A stretch of 64,000 nucleotides of DNA, from positions 1,984,001 to 2,048,000 of the forward strand of contig NZ_CP079105.1 of NCBI RefSeq assembly GCF_019285775.1, given 5' to 3'. Made by a program: the position numbers and the translations under genes. This DNA is from Skermania piniformis. GTDB lineage: Bacteria > Actinomycetota > Actinomycetes > Mycobacteriales > Mycobacteriaceae. Every line of letters begins with the position of its first letter. Position 1 is the first letter of the stretch. Shown piece by piece: positions 32,639 through 40,966 of the stretch. The notes below the pieces were generated by a model. That model was not told the DNA's origin and ran no database searches. It was given only the letters and a program-made list of their open reading frames with translations.

Positions 32639-33176
32639 CCGGCTTTCGGCGGGGGAGCAGCGCGATGACGATCCCGGCCAGAGCCCAGCAAACGAGCACG
32701 ATCCATGCGTGTGTCGCGCCCGCACCGTCGAAGAAGGCGGCCGAACGGATGACCGTCCCGGCGGCGCCGATCGGGAGGAGCTGACCGACTTCGCCCCAGA
32801 TGCCGGGCAGCCACTCCGGGCCGGTGCCCAGACCGGACAATGGGTTGCCGAGGAACATCAGCAGTACGCCCATCAGTGCGATACCGGCTGTGCCGATCTT
32901 GGACTCCAGGCCGAGGACGGGATAGGCGATCGCCAGAATGCCGGCCGCGACGGCGCCTGAGATGTGCAGGTAATTGTGCTCGTAGGCGCCGAAGCCGAAC
33001 TCCAGGATGGCGGTCGTGGCGAGCCCGCCGACAACGGCGAGTCCGCTGACCGCGAGCAGACGGTTCCGGGTCGGGCCACGGTAGGCGAAGATCAACGCGG
33101 CGGATGCGGCCATGCCGCCGAAGAGCAGCGGCAGCCCGAGGGTCGCCGTGGCGCTGCCGCCGAGGCGGACGCGGCA
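32631..33176 (-). pseudogene. Decapitated membrane protein (C-terminal part only)
   Basis: The reading frame is open from a stop at 33177-33179 and contains several membrane segments (AASAALIFAY, VSGLAVVGGLATTAIL, AAGILAIAYPVLGL, IALMGVLLMFL and a final WIVLVCWALAGIVIALL). The SGLGTGPEWLPGIWGEVGQ and SAAFFDGAGATHAW segments look like the C-terminal half of ABC-2/YhgE-like actinobacterial membrane proteins. The residues before the internal ATG at 33113 (TATLGLPLLFGG) still look conserved, so the gene once extended further right. The N-terminal half is missing at a junction near 33165-33176. Confidence 0.7.
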
Positions 33177-33611
33177 CTACATCCCCGGACGTTCGTCGAG
33201 CGTGGTCGCTACATGGCGGCACAGCGGGACCATGATCCCGAGCTGGTGCGGTACACGCCGCGCACCGGCGAGCGCTGGCGCGGATTCGCCGGCGCCGAGG
33301 AGCTTTTCCCCGGGATCGTGCTGATCAGCCTGCCCGGCCACACCCGCGGCCATGCCGCGATTGCGGTCGACACCGGCCCGCGCTGGGTATTGCACACCGG
33401 TGACGCGTTTTACGACCGTGGACAGATCGACGGGACGGGGAAGGCGCCGCTGACGCTGACCACGATGGAGCGCGCGATCGCACACGACCGGCGCAAGGTC
33501 CAGGACAATCACGATCGCCTTCGTGAGCTCTGGTCGGCCGGAGAACCGGACCTGCTCCTGGTCAACGCCCACGACCGAAAGTTGTTGCGGCAAGCGCAGG
33601 CTACCGGGTAA
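33168..33611 (+). pseudogene. Decapitated metallo-beta-lactamase-fold hydrolase (C-terminal part)
   Basis: The open frame encodes the C-terminal half of an MBL-fold enzyme. ISLPGHTRGHAAIAV supplies a metal-binding His and VLHTGDAFYD the bridging Asp; VNAHDRK gives the last His. The N-terminal HxHxDH metal motif is absent. Recognisable sequence begins at about ALHPRTFVERGRY, right at the junction with the decapitated membrane gene. No proper start codon or ribosome site precedes it, so it is probably inactive. Confidence 0.72.
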
Positions 33612-33650
33612 TCCCGACTCTCGGAGAGGACAGGCGACAGCAGGGCTCGG

Positions 33651-33812
33651 ATGCTTCGAATCGCCCTGGTAAGGCTGTCGCCATGTGCAGCGGCGCCGTT
33701 GACATCCCACTTTGTGGAAGCGAACTCGTTGAGCCGCTGGACGTACAGCGTCAGTGACTTCGTTGAGACCGGGATCGAACTCATCAATCCGTGGGATCTG
33801 GAAACGCCGTAG
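33651..33812 (+). CDS. Small ORF or gene remnant (53 codons)
   Basis: ATG 33651 opens a 53-codon frame ending SVSDFVETGIELINPWDLETP. The C-terminal half has balanced, protein-like composition (Trp, Tyr, Phe, Asn, few Arg/Pro), unlike random frames here, so it is either a small gene or the tail of a lost larger one. GGAGAGG lies about 25 bases upstream, too far to be convincing. Nothing else is recognised between 33612 and 33925 except an AT-rich patch near 33878-33895. Confidence 0.3.
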   Translation: MLRIALVRLSPCAAAPLTSHFVEANSLSRWTYSVSDFVETGIELINPWDLETP

Positions 33813-33925
33813 GGGCGGAGATCAGGCATACACGCCGGGTGAGAGTCGTTGTGCCACAGGGCTATTCGGCGCAGTAAAATGTCATAATATCGATTATCGG
33901 CGCTTATGCAGGGCTCGTCGATGTG

Positions 33926-34489
33926 TCACCAAATCAAGGTGGCGTCCAGCACTCGGACGTTGCCGAAGAACCGCCTGTTCGTGTCCGTCCCGTCGTGGTT
34001 GTAGTCGTTCATCAGGTCGGCCAGCTGCTCGGCGAGCGTCTGCAGCTCGGGGCTGACGATCTCGACACCGTCCCGCGTCACCCAGCCCCAATCCCGCGGA
34101 ACCCCGTCGATCGTGATCACGATGCGACCATGCATTGGCGTCTCGACCGAGTACGTAACCTGCACCGGCGCATCTCGGATCGCGCTGTGCGCATCCACGG
34201 CACGCGCGTCCAAAACATCCGATCTGTCGTACATGGCGAAGGTGCGCGCCAACGCGATGTCCGCGCGGATCATCTCGCAGACCTGCTCGAGGCCGGCATG
34301 CCGGCCGACGCGGTCGTACCGCGCACCGTAGGTACGGTCCGCTGACGGATTGTTGCGTCGAGCTTGCGCCGATTTCCGCTGGATGCGATCCAGCATTCGC
34401 TGTGCTGCCGCGCGCTCGGCGTCCCCGGTGCGCGGGTGATCGATCAACATCCGAAGCCGCGAAATCCGCAAACCATGACCCGCCATCAT
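33926..34489 (-). CDS. Hypothetical protein, DUF2786-like N-terminus
   Basis: A 187-residue protein read from ATG 34489 (AGGGG lies 8 bases upstream; in-frame sequence extends to 34741 but looks non-coding). The start RMLIDHPRTGDAERAAAQRMLDRIQRK faintly resembles DUF2786, found in phage and plasmid proteins. A middle helical part and a C-terminal YNHDGTDTNRRFFGNVRV follow. No catalytic motif was recognised. It lies in a lower-GC accessory stretch next to truncated genes, suggesting acquired DNA. Confidence 0.6.
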   Translation of the reverse strand: MMAGHGLRISRLRMLIDHPRTGDAERAAAQRMLDRIQRKSAQARRNNPSADRTYGARYDRVGRHAGLEQVCEMIRADIALARTFAMYDRSDVLDARAVDAHSAIRDAPVQVTYSVETPMHGRIVITIDGVPRDWGWVTRDGVEIVSPELQTLAEQLADLMNDYNHDGTDTNRRFFGNVRVLDATLIW

Positions 34490-34591
34490 CGTCCAGCCCC
34501 TCGCGGGCAGCCAACCGTCCACGTGGTCGGGACGTACGTAGCGCCGCCTCAATGTAAGTGAGATTGGCCTGCACCGGCAACGATAATATCG

Positions 34592-34603
34592 GAGCATATG
34601 CTC
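34592..34603. promoter_or_regulatory. Perfect 12-bp palindrome upstream of tetR
   Basis: GAGCATATGCTC lies 17-28 bases before the TetR start and is flanked by AT-rich arms (GATAATATC to the left, GTTATTGTTAG to the right) that are partly complementary. A likely TetR operator and promoter for the tetR-hydratase pair. Confidence 0.6.
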
Positions 34604-34619
34604 TGTTATTGTTAGCGGC

Positions 34620-35279
34620 ATGCCCCGGCCGCGCACGCACGATCTCGACAAGGTGCTGGATGCCGCCGAGGCGCTGGCTGTCGAGTCGGGGGCGGATGCG
34701 GTGACCGTGCGCGCTCTGGCCGAGCGGACCTCGGTGTCCAATGGGGCGATTTATCACGCGTTCGGCTCGCGGGCCGGCCTGGTCGGCCGGGTGTGGTTAC
34801 GCGCGGCACGGCAGTTCCTCGCTGTTCAGCGCGCTGCGGTACGCGGCGCAATCGGTGCGCACGACCCGGCCGATGCCGTCGTTGTCGCCGCCGACGCGCC
34901 CGCGGCGTTCCTGCTGGAGTTTCCGGTTCGCGGGCGGTTGCTGCTGACCGTAGGTCGGCGCGAACTGCTCCGTTCGGACGACTTGCCGGCCGAGCTGGCC
35001 GCGGAACTCCGCGATCTCGATGCCGCTGTGACCGAGTTGCTGGTCACGCTGTCCGAGGCGATGTGGGGTCGCGCCGATCGAACCGCGGTAGCGGTCATCC
35101 GGGACTGCGTGGTGGAGCTCCCGACAGCGCTGCTGTTGCGTGGCCGCCGAGCTCCGGAACCCGATTCCCGAGAACGACTCGCCGCTGCCGTGCGCGCGAT
35201 CCTCAGGCTCACCCCACCCGACCCCTCCCCTGCCCCGGAACACACGATCCGGACCGCCGACCGAAAGGACCCCCCATGA
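34620..35279 (+). CDS. TetR-family regulator
   Basis: A 219-residue regulator. The HTH lies at about 27-50: VTVRALAERTSVSNGAIYHA followed by FGSRAGLVGRVW. The C-terminal domain is generic; the tail is Pro-rich and ends in AT-poor sequence up to the stop. Its stop overlaps the enoyl-CoA hydratase ATG (ATGA), so both are one unit and the regulator probably controls its own operon through the upstream palindrome. Confidence 0.9.
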   Translation: MPRPRTHDLDKVLDAAEALAVESGADAVTVRALAERTSVSNGAIYHAFGSRAGLVGRVWLRAARQFLAVQRAAVRGAIGAHDPADAVVVAADAPAAFLLEFPVRGRLLLTVGRRELLRSDDLPAELAAELRDLDAAVTELLVTLSEAMWGRADRTAVAVIRDCVVELPTALLLRGRRAPEPDSRERLAAAVRAILRLTPPDPSPAPEHTIRTADRKDPP

Positions 35280-35938
35280 ACCCGACCGTGACCTACCGCG
35301 ACGATCTCGCCATCGTGACCTTGGGTGACAACGAGAACCGGTTCTCCCCCGACTGGTTGGCGGCGGTGAATGCTCAGCTCGACGAGATCGAGACCAAGGC
35401 CCGTGGCCTGATCACCGTCGGTGCCGGCAAGTTCTACTCCAACGGGCTGGACCTGGACTGGCTGATGGCCAACGGCGACCGCGCCGACTGGTACGTCCAG
35501 CAGGTTCACGAGCTGTTCGCTCGGATTCTGATCTGCCCGGTGCCCACCGTCGCCGCGGTCAACGGGCACGCGTTCGGCGCGGGAGCCATGTTGGCGATCG
35601 CGCACGACTATCGCATCATGCGCGTCGATCGCGGCTACTACTGCTTTCCCGAAGCGGATATCAACATTCCGTTCACCCCGGGCATGGCCGCGCTGATCCA
35701 GGCCAAGCTCACCCCGCAGGCCGCACTCACCGCGATGACCACCGCTCGGCGGTACGGGGGCGCGGACGCGCTGAACGTCGGTCTGGTCGACCGGACCGCG
35801 CCGGAAAGCGAGGTCGTCGCGGCTGCCGTCGAGACGGTCACGCCGATCGTGGGCAAAGACCGGGCGACCCTCGCAGCGATCAAGTCCACGATGTTCGGTT
35901 CGGTGGTCACGGCCTTGCGAGAGGGTGGGCGTGGCTAG
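35276..35938 (+). CDS. Enoyl-CoA hydratase/isomerase family protein
   Basis: A 220-residue crotonase-fold protein, shorter than the usual 255-260. The oxyanion-hole segments GKFYSNGLDLDWL and NGHAFGAGAMLAIAHDYRIM are present. The FPEADINIPFTPGMAAL region suits isomerase-like members (enoyl-CoA delta isomerase type, as in plant and actinobacterial short forms). It probably acts on an acyl-CoA in fatty-acid breakdown. Coupled to the upstream tetR gene; ATG 35276 is preceded by AAAGGA. Confidence 0.88.
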   Translation: MNPTVTYRDDLAIVTLGDNENRFSPDWLAAVNAQLDEIETKARGLITVGAGKFYSNGLDLDWLMANGDRADWYVQQVHELFARILICPVPTVAAVNGHAFGAGAMLAIAHDYRIMRVDRGYYCFPEADINIPFTPGMAALIQAKLTPQAALTAMTTARRYGGADALNVGLVDRTAPESEVVAAAVETVTPIVGKDRATLAAIKSTMFGSVVTALREGGRG

Positions 35939-35977
35939 GCTCGGCTCGGTATCGAAGACCACCGACCAGGGGGACAG

Positions 35978-36634
35978 ATGAACGCGAATACCCGCAAGAC
36001 CTACACGGCGATCCTCGGCCACCCCGCGCCGCGGAATCTGGACTGGAAGAAATTCGTCCAGCTGTGGGAATCCCTCGCCGACAACGTCGAACAGGAGAGC
36101 GGTGACCGGCTCGCCGTCACGATGAACGGGCATCGCGAGGTGTTCCATCGGCCGCACAACGCGACCGTGTCGATCGAGGACATCGAACGCGCCCGGCACC
36201 TGCTCGCGGCCTCACCGAAGCCGAAGGGCTCGGGGACGTTGGTCGCGGTTACCGTCGACAACGAGCGAGCGCGGATCATCACCTTCGATCTGGACGCGCA
36301 GGCGGTGGTGGACCACGAGCACGTGGTCGACGATCACGACCCCCGCGCACGCCGCCTGCGGACCGTCGAGCGCCGAACCGGGCGGGACGACGAGCACGAC
36401 CTCACCGGGTATTTCGACGATCTCGCGGCCGCGCTGACGGCCGATGCGGCCGATCGCACATTCGTGGTGCTCGGCCACGGCGCCGGCAAGTCCAACGCCG
36501 CCGAGCAGTTCGTCGAGCGGCTGCGGGCCGAGCATCATCAGCTCGCCGAGCACCTTGCCGGCGTCGGCGTGATCGATCTCAGTGCGGCGAGCGACGCGGA
36601 TATCGAAGCGAAGGCCGTCGAGCTAGTTTCGTGA
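35978..36634 (+). CDS. Hypothetical protein: HicA-like N-terminus plus release-factor-like C-terminus
   Basis: A 218-residue soluble protein in two parts. Residues about 15-75 (LDWKKFVQLWESLADNVEQE then DRLAVTMNGHREVFHRP) resemble the small alpha/beta HicA-like fold. Residues 85-215 (LVAVTVDNERARIITFDLD, then the Asp/His-rich VVDHEHVVDDHDPRARRLRT, then TFVVLGHGAGKSNAAEQFV) resemble the C-terminal domain of eRF1-like/baeRF proteins. Both assignments are by eye and tentative. GGGGGA precedes the ATG by 4 bases. No partner is evident. Confidence 0.7.
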   Translation: MNANTRKTYTAILGHPAPRNLDWKKFVQLWESLADNVEQESGDRLAVTMNGHREVFHRPHNATVSIEDIERARHLLAASPKPKGSGTLVAVTVDNERARIITFDLDAQAVVDHEHVVDDHDPRARRLRTVERRTGRDDEHDLTGYFDDLAAALTADAADRTFVVLGHGAGKSNAAEQFVERLRAEHHQLAEHLAGVGVIDLSAASDADIEAKAVELVS

Positions 36635-36777
36635 GCTGTTCCGAGTAAAAGGGATCACATGATCGGATCAATCGCCTCGGGGGGCGATCGGCCCGGCTAC
36701 CTCGCCCGCTAGGGTGGGCCCCGCGGCGGCGTCGGGACGTAGGGCAGTCCGTCGGCGTAGGTTATCTAGGGGATTGT

Positions 36778-37341
36778 GTGAGTACGTACGGGCGGGTCAG
36801 CCGGACAACCGTCGAGGATTCGCTGGACGATCCGATGATCGAGGAGTTCTGGGACCTGTACGAGATCGCGTTCGGACCGCTCCGCACCCGGGCAGCCGCG
36901 CGCCATGTGTTGTACAAGGACGAGTTCTGGGAAGAGATGACCGATTCCCGGATTCTGAAGTACGTTGCCTGGTCTGCCGACGGCGAACCGCTCGGGCTCA
37001 CCACATTGACCAATACGCTCGAAGCCGTGCCCTGGATCAGCCCGGAATACTTCACCAGCCGGTACCCCGATCATGCGGCGCGTGATGCGCTCTACTATCT
37101 CGGCTTCACCCTGGTCACGCAGTCTGCCCGGCACACCGATGCGTTCCGGATGATGGCACAGGCGATGATGGACCGACTGGTCGCCGAGCAGGCCGTCGCA
37201 TTCTGCGATATCTGCAGTTTCAACGTTTCCCGCGGGCATGCCCGCGCGATCAACTCGATCATGCAGTCGCATGGGGCGGTGGAGGTGGGCCGGCTGGATC
37301 AGCAGAACTACTATTCGGCCACCTTCGCCGGGGCCGGTTAG
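36778..37341 (+). CDS. Hypothetical protein, possibly GNAT-fold
   Basis: A 187-residue protein. EEFWDLYEIAFGPLRTRAAA and LKYVAWSADGEPLGLTTLTN look like the first helices and strands of an acetyltransferase-like fold; the acetyl-CoA P-loop (R/QxxGxG/A) is not clearly visible. GTG 36778 is taken as the start. Its stop is 39 bases from the convergent oxidoreductase gene. The 143 bases before it contain no recognised gene. Function unknown. Confidence 0.6.
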   Translation: MSTYGRVSRTTVEDSLDDPMIEEFWDLYEIAFGPLRTRAAARHVLYKDEFWEEMTDSRILKYVAWSADGEPLGLTTLTNTLEAVPWISPEYFTSRYPDHAARDALYYLGFTLVTQSARHTDAFRMMAQAMMDRLVAEQAVAFCDICSFNVSRGHARAINSIMQSHGAVEVGRLDQQNYYSATFAGAG

Positions 37342-37366
37342 CCGCTCGCGGCCCGGCCGGGCGGGA

Positions 37367-37381
37367 ACCCCATGGTGGGGT
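37367..37381. terminator. Small GC hairpin between convergent genes
   Basis: ACCCCA (37367-37372) pairs with TGGGGT (37376-37381) around a 3-base loop, in the gap between two genes that end facing each other. It could terminate either or both. Confidence 0.4.
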
Positions 37382-38328
37382 CAGGAACCGCCGAGGACGA
37401 AGCCGTGATCGACCGGCAGGTCGTCGAGGGCCAATACCCGATGCAGGGGGTAGGTGCCGGCGGGCAGACCGCGGGCGGCGCGCGCCGCCCGGGCCGCGAC
37501 TACGGCACCGGCCCACGATTGATTGCGGCCGTGCGCCCAGCGGATCGTGCCGTCGGCGGCCCGAGCGGCCACCGTCCACTGGTCCGAGCCGGGCAGGTGC
37601 ACTCCCCGGGGTGCGCGCGACGCGCCGGGAATCCAGGTCAGCATGCGCAGCAGCGCGGTTGCCGGGGTGGAGTCCAGGGCAAAGTAGGTGCGAACCGGAA
37701 TATCCAGGTCGCGGGTCAGGGTGTGCTGGTCGGAGAAGTCCAGTCGGACCAGCTGGCGTCGGCCGACGCCCGGGATATAGAACGCTCGCGGCCTGGTGTA
37801 GTTGCGTACCGGGTCGGTGCCGTCGGCGAAGTGCGCGCCGAACAGCCGAAACGTCCATTCGATCGCGGCGGCCCCGTGCTGGTCCCCCGCCCCCAGGTAG
37901 ACGAGAATGTCGATCGGCTGATGCGGTGCCTCCGCGTGGACAGCGGCGGTGAGCAGGTTGGTCAGCCCCGGTGCCAGGCCGACGTCCACCAATACCGGCG
38001 CTTGGGCCGGCAGTTCGGTCAGTGCCGTCACGTAACTGGTGGTGGCGCTGATGTCGACGAACGGGCGCCCGCTTTCGCCGGCCTGCTCGGCCAACTCGAG
38101 GCGTTCCGAGCCCGACGCGTTGACCACCACGTCCACCTCGGCGAGCGTCCGTCGGTAACTTCCGATATCCGGATCGCGCAAGTCCAGCACGACATCCGAC
38201 CGAGCCGGGTCGCGCCCGGCGACAAGCACTACCTGGCGGGCCAGCCGTAGCTCCTCGACCACTCGCCGACCGACGTTGCCGTAGCCGCCGAGTACCAGGT
38301 AGCGCCCGGGTCTGCCGTCGACCGCCAT
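37381..38328 (-). CDS. Saccharopine-dehydrogenase-like NAD(P)-binding oxidoreductase
   Basis: A 315-residue protein with an N-terminal Rossmann motif YLVLGGYGNVGRRVVEEL and the segment VVVNASGSERLELAEQAGES typical of saccharopine dehydrogenase-like reductases. LVDVGLAPGLTNLL follows in the second domain. The substrate is unknown; relatives range from lysine metabolism to lipid trans-acting reductases. ATG 38328 is chosen; upstream in-frame sequence runs through a peptidase gene. It lies 1 base after the M15 peptidase stop, so they were co-transcribed. Confidence 0.85.
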   Translation of the reverse strand: MAVDGRPGRYLVLGGYGNVGRRVVEELRLARQVVLVAGRDPARSDVVLDLRDPDIGSYRRTLAEVDVVVNASGSERLELAEQAGESGRPFVDISATTSYVTALTELPAQAPVLVDVGLAPGLTNLLTAAVHAEAPHQPIDILVYLGAGDQHGAAAIEWTFRLFGAHFADGTDPVRNYTRPRAFYIPGVGRRQLVRLDFSDQHTLTRDLDIPVRTYFALDSTPATALLRMLTWIPGASRAPRGVHLPGSDQWTVAARAADGTIRWAHGRNQSWAGAVVAARAARAARGLPAGTYPLHRVLALDDLPVDHGFVLGGS

Positions 38329-38329
38329 C

Positions 38330-38801
38330 TCAGCGCCAGCTGGCGTCCGGCAGCATTTCCGGACAGACGCCGCCGGGCACGGTGGCGAGCTCGAAGTGCC
38401 ACCATTCGTTGGCAAATGTCCGGCACAGCCCGTACCGGCTGCCGTTCGCCTCCAGCCACGCCGCACCGTTCTGCGGGCCGACGTCGATCGCCTCGCCCCG
38501 CACATGGGTGGACTCGCCCGGCGGAAGCACCCAGGGCCGGGTTGCCTCGGGGCTGCCGTAGGTGGCCAGGGCCCTGCTGCCAGAGCTGTTCCTGCATTTC
38601 CGGCGTGCGATAGCCGGAAGTTATCGACAACAGCACGCCGTTGGCCTGAGCATCCAGCTGGGCCGCCGAGTAGGCGGCCGCGAGACCCGGCGTCAGACCG
38701 GCGGTGCCGGCGGCCGAGCCGCTCGCCGGCTGTGCGGCTGCCGGTGCCGCCACACCCAGCAGACCGGCGGCGAACAATGGCAGCCACGCCCACCGTTTCA
38801 C
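38330..38801 (-). pseudogene. M15-family D-alanyl-D-alanine carboxypeptidase, frameshifted
   Basis: An exported peptidase that would trim peptidoglycan stem peptides. From GTG 38801 (AGGGAG 7 bases upstream) a signal peptide (RWAWLPLFAAGLLGVAAPAA) leads into SITSGYRTPEMQEQLWQQ. The frame is then lost within GGGCCC at 38569-38574: one extra base. In the shifted frame it continues ALATYGSPEATRPWVLPPG, the zinc motif STHVRGEAIDV, and WWHFE, ending DASWR at 38330. All catalytic residues survive across the two frames, so this is either a very recent inactivation or a base-call error. Confidence 0.85.
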
Positions 38802-38979
38802 GACGAAACTCCCTGGTAGATCGAGTCGGGAAAGCTGAGGTAGGAATTGAGTCGAGACGCCACCGCAGAACTCTCCTGACATGTCCAACTACACACCGGT
38901 CACGAAAGCGTATCGCGATCCACCGGCTCCGTGCCCGCTCCGGCCCGTCCGGACCGGGCTTGCAGTACGCTTCACCAGC

Positions 38980-39789
38980 GTGAGTATCGCCGATGAGAAA
39001 TATCTCGCACCGGTGCGCGCAGACTCCGGCGGCAAGTTCCCGATCGCGAGCCCGTTGCCTGCCCGACCGGCCGGGGCGCCCGCCTTCGAGACGCAATGGC
39101 CGGTGCGACTCGGCGATACCGACACCGACGATCGGCTCCGGCTGGACGCGGTAGCGCGCTATCTGCAGGACATCGGATTCGACAATCTGGATGCGGTGCC
39201 GGAAGGGAACCTGCATCCGGCCTGGATCGTCCGCCGCACGGTCGTCGACGTGCTGGCGCCGATCGAGTTCCGGGACACGGTGCACTTGAGCCGGTGGTCG
39301 TCCGGGCTGTCCAACCGCTGGTGCAACATGCGGGTGCAGATCGCCAGCGAGCGCGGCGGGCGGATCGAGAGCGAGGCCTTTCTGATCAACATCAACCCGG
39401 AGACCATGCGGCCGGGCCGGATGTCGGACACCTTCATGGCACCGATGCTGGCCTACACCGCCGAGCATCGGCTGCGTTGGCGGGCGGCGTTGCACGCACG
39501 GTCCGACGTTTCCGCCGAGCCCCGACGGTTTGCGCTGCGGATCACCGACTTCGACCGGATGGGTCACCTGAACAACGCGATCTACTGGGCCGCGCTGGAA
39601 GAAGCGGTCGTCGACCGGCCGGACGTGTTGACGCTCCCCTACCGCGCGATCGTGGAGCACGTTGGTCCGGTGGTGCAAGGTGACGAGCTGTGGTCGCGGA
39701 CGTGGGACGAGGGATCGATGCGGTGCGTGCAGTTGGAGGTGGCGGGCGAGGCGCGGGCGCTCGCCCGGGTACAACCGTTGCCGGCCTGA
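38980..39789 (+). CDS. Acyl-ACP thioesterase-like double hot-dog protein
   Basis: A 269-residue protein with two hot-dog-like halves. The first (ETQWPVRLGDTDTDDRLRLD, then WIVRRTVVDVLAPIEF) and second (FALRITDFDRMGHLNNAIYW) are typical of acyl-ACP/acyl-CoA thioesterases. DFDRMGHLNN carries the usual Asp/His/Asn residues. It would release fatty acid from a carrier. GTG 38980 is preferred; an ATG at 38881 in frame lies inside the promoter region of the divergent peptidase gene. Confidence 0.82.
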   Translation: MSIADEKYLAPVRADSGGKFPIASPLPARPAGAPAFETQWPVRLGDTDTDDRLRLDAVARYLQDIGFDNLDAVPEGNLHPAWIVRRTVVDVLAPIEFRDTVHLSRWSSGLSNRWCNMRVQIASERGGRIESEAFLININPETMRPGRMSDTFMAPMLAYTAEHRLRWRAALHARSDVSAEPRRFALRITDFDRMGHLNNAIYWAALEEAVVDRPDVLTLPYRAIVEHVGPVVQGDELWSRTWDEGSMRCVQLEVAGEARALARVQPLPA

Positions 39790-39795
39790 ACCGGC

Positions 39796-40383
39796 TCAGT
39801 CCCGCTGCTGTTTGACCAGGGTGAGGAGCGCGTCGAGTACCGGGGCCACTCGTGCGGCGCCGCCGAGCATGGCGGGCCCGGTGACATACCGACCGCCGAC
39901 GGCGATCTGCGCGGGCGCATCGATCTGGTATTGCTCGGTCATCTGAGTGGCGGCGTTGCACTTGGCGCTGACCTCGATCGAACCCATCACGGCGCGGAGC
40001 GAGCCGCGGTCGACACCCTGATATACCGCCCAGTCCACGGTGGACGCATCGGTGGCCAGCTTGGCCGTCTGCAGCTCGTTCAGCGCGCGCTCGTGCAACA
40101 GATCCAGAAGGCCGAGCACTTCCAGGCTGTAATAAAGACGCTGATGTGGACCGTAACTGAGCAACGAAGTCGGTCGCGGGTCGAGATTGACCGGCACCCG
40201 GCGGTACTGCACCGGACCGGCTGCGGCAAGCCACTTGCGGAACTCTTGCTGCCACGCCAAGCTGGCCGCCGAGGCGTACCAGAAGAACTCGACGACGACC
40301 GGCGGGCCGTCGGTGCGGACGGGAACCGGCGGATCGAGGACAACGTAACCGGTGCGCGCCGTTGCCTGGTCGCTCATCGACAC
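39796..40383 (-). CDS. DsbA-family thioredoxin-fold protein lacking the CxxC cysteines
   Basis: A 195-residue protein with a DsbA-like layout: strand VVVEFFWY, insertion helices, and a cis-Pro loop in IDAPAQIAVGGRYV. Where E. coli DsbA has CPHC this protein reads SAAS (Ser38 and Ser41), so it cannot be a normal disulfide oxidase. No signal peptide is seen; likely cytoplasmic. GTG 40383 lies 10 bases after AAGGA; ATG 40377 is an alternative. The single remaining Cys (SAKCNAA) is not in the active-site position. It may be a chaperone-like or redox-dead paralogue. Confidence 0.8.
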   Translation of the reverse strand: MSMSDQATARTGYVVLDPPVPVRTDGPPVVVEFFWYASAASLAWQQEFRKWLAAAGPVQYRRVPVNLDPRPTSLLSYGPHQRLYYSLEVLGLLDLLHERALNELQTAKLATDASTVDWAVYQGVDRGSLRAVMGSIEVSAKCNAATQMTEQYQIDAPAQIAVGGRYVTGPAMLGGAARVAPVLDALLTLVKQQRD

Positions 40384-40562
40384 TGGCTTCGGTCCTTCCT
40401 AGTCGAGCTGTCGGGCTGCCCCGGGGCCACTACTACCTACGTACTGTGCCACCGGTCGCGCGTTTACCCGAAAACCGGGCTCGACCCCCGTCGCACGAAC
40501 AATTATCACGTTTCGCCGAAAGATTGTCGATGACACCCCCGTCGCCCGGCCGGGCGGAGAGC

Positions 40563-40886
40563 TCAGCGCAATCGCTCGGCGTCCCGGGCCCGGACGAGCA
40601 ATTCTGCACAGAGCGTAGACAATTCGTCGTTTGCAGCACCTTCTCGGATGGCGATGACGACGTCCTCGGCCGCGCAGCGGGCCGCGAAGATCCGGTCGGC
40701 CAGGTCGGTCACCTCCTGCGCCGACAACACCGTCGAGTCGGCCGGGAACGAGGTGCCCCGTACGGCGATCCGCTGCTCGTAGGCGCGCTGGCGGCAGGAC
40801 TGGCGGCAGTACCGCCGCCGCCGACCGGACTCGGCCGCGGCGACCTCCCGGCCGCACCACAGGCACGGCTCGGGACGGGGACGCAT
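40563..40886 (-). CDS. Zinc-ribbon small protein (Rv2049c-like)
   Basis: A 107-residue protein starting MRPRPEPCLWCGREV, with a second cysteine pair in RRRYCRQSCRQRAYEQR, forming a CxxC...CxxxC zinc ribbon. The helical C-terminus is acidic. Its position upstream of and divergent from rbpA matches Rv2049c in M. tuberculosis. ATG 40886 is chosen since homology begins there. Role unknown; probably binds nucleic acid or RNA polymerase-related partners. Confidence 0.8.
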   Translation of the reverse strand: MRPRPEPCLWCGREVAAAESGRRRRYCRQSCRQRAYEQRIAVRGTSFPADSTVLSAQEVTDLADRIFAARCAAEDVVIAIREGAANDELSTLCAELLVRARDAERLR

Positions 40887-40966
40887 GCCGGGCAGCGTAA
40901 TGCGCCGGGCGGCGACAGCATTGCTCGGGTCCCGCGTACAATCGGCGGCCGGGCTCGACACGCCCG

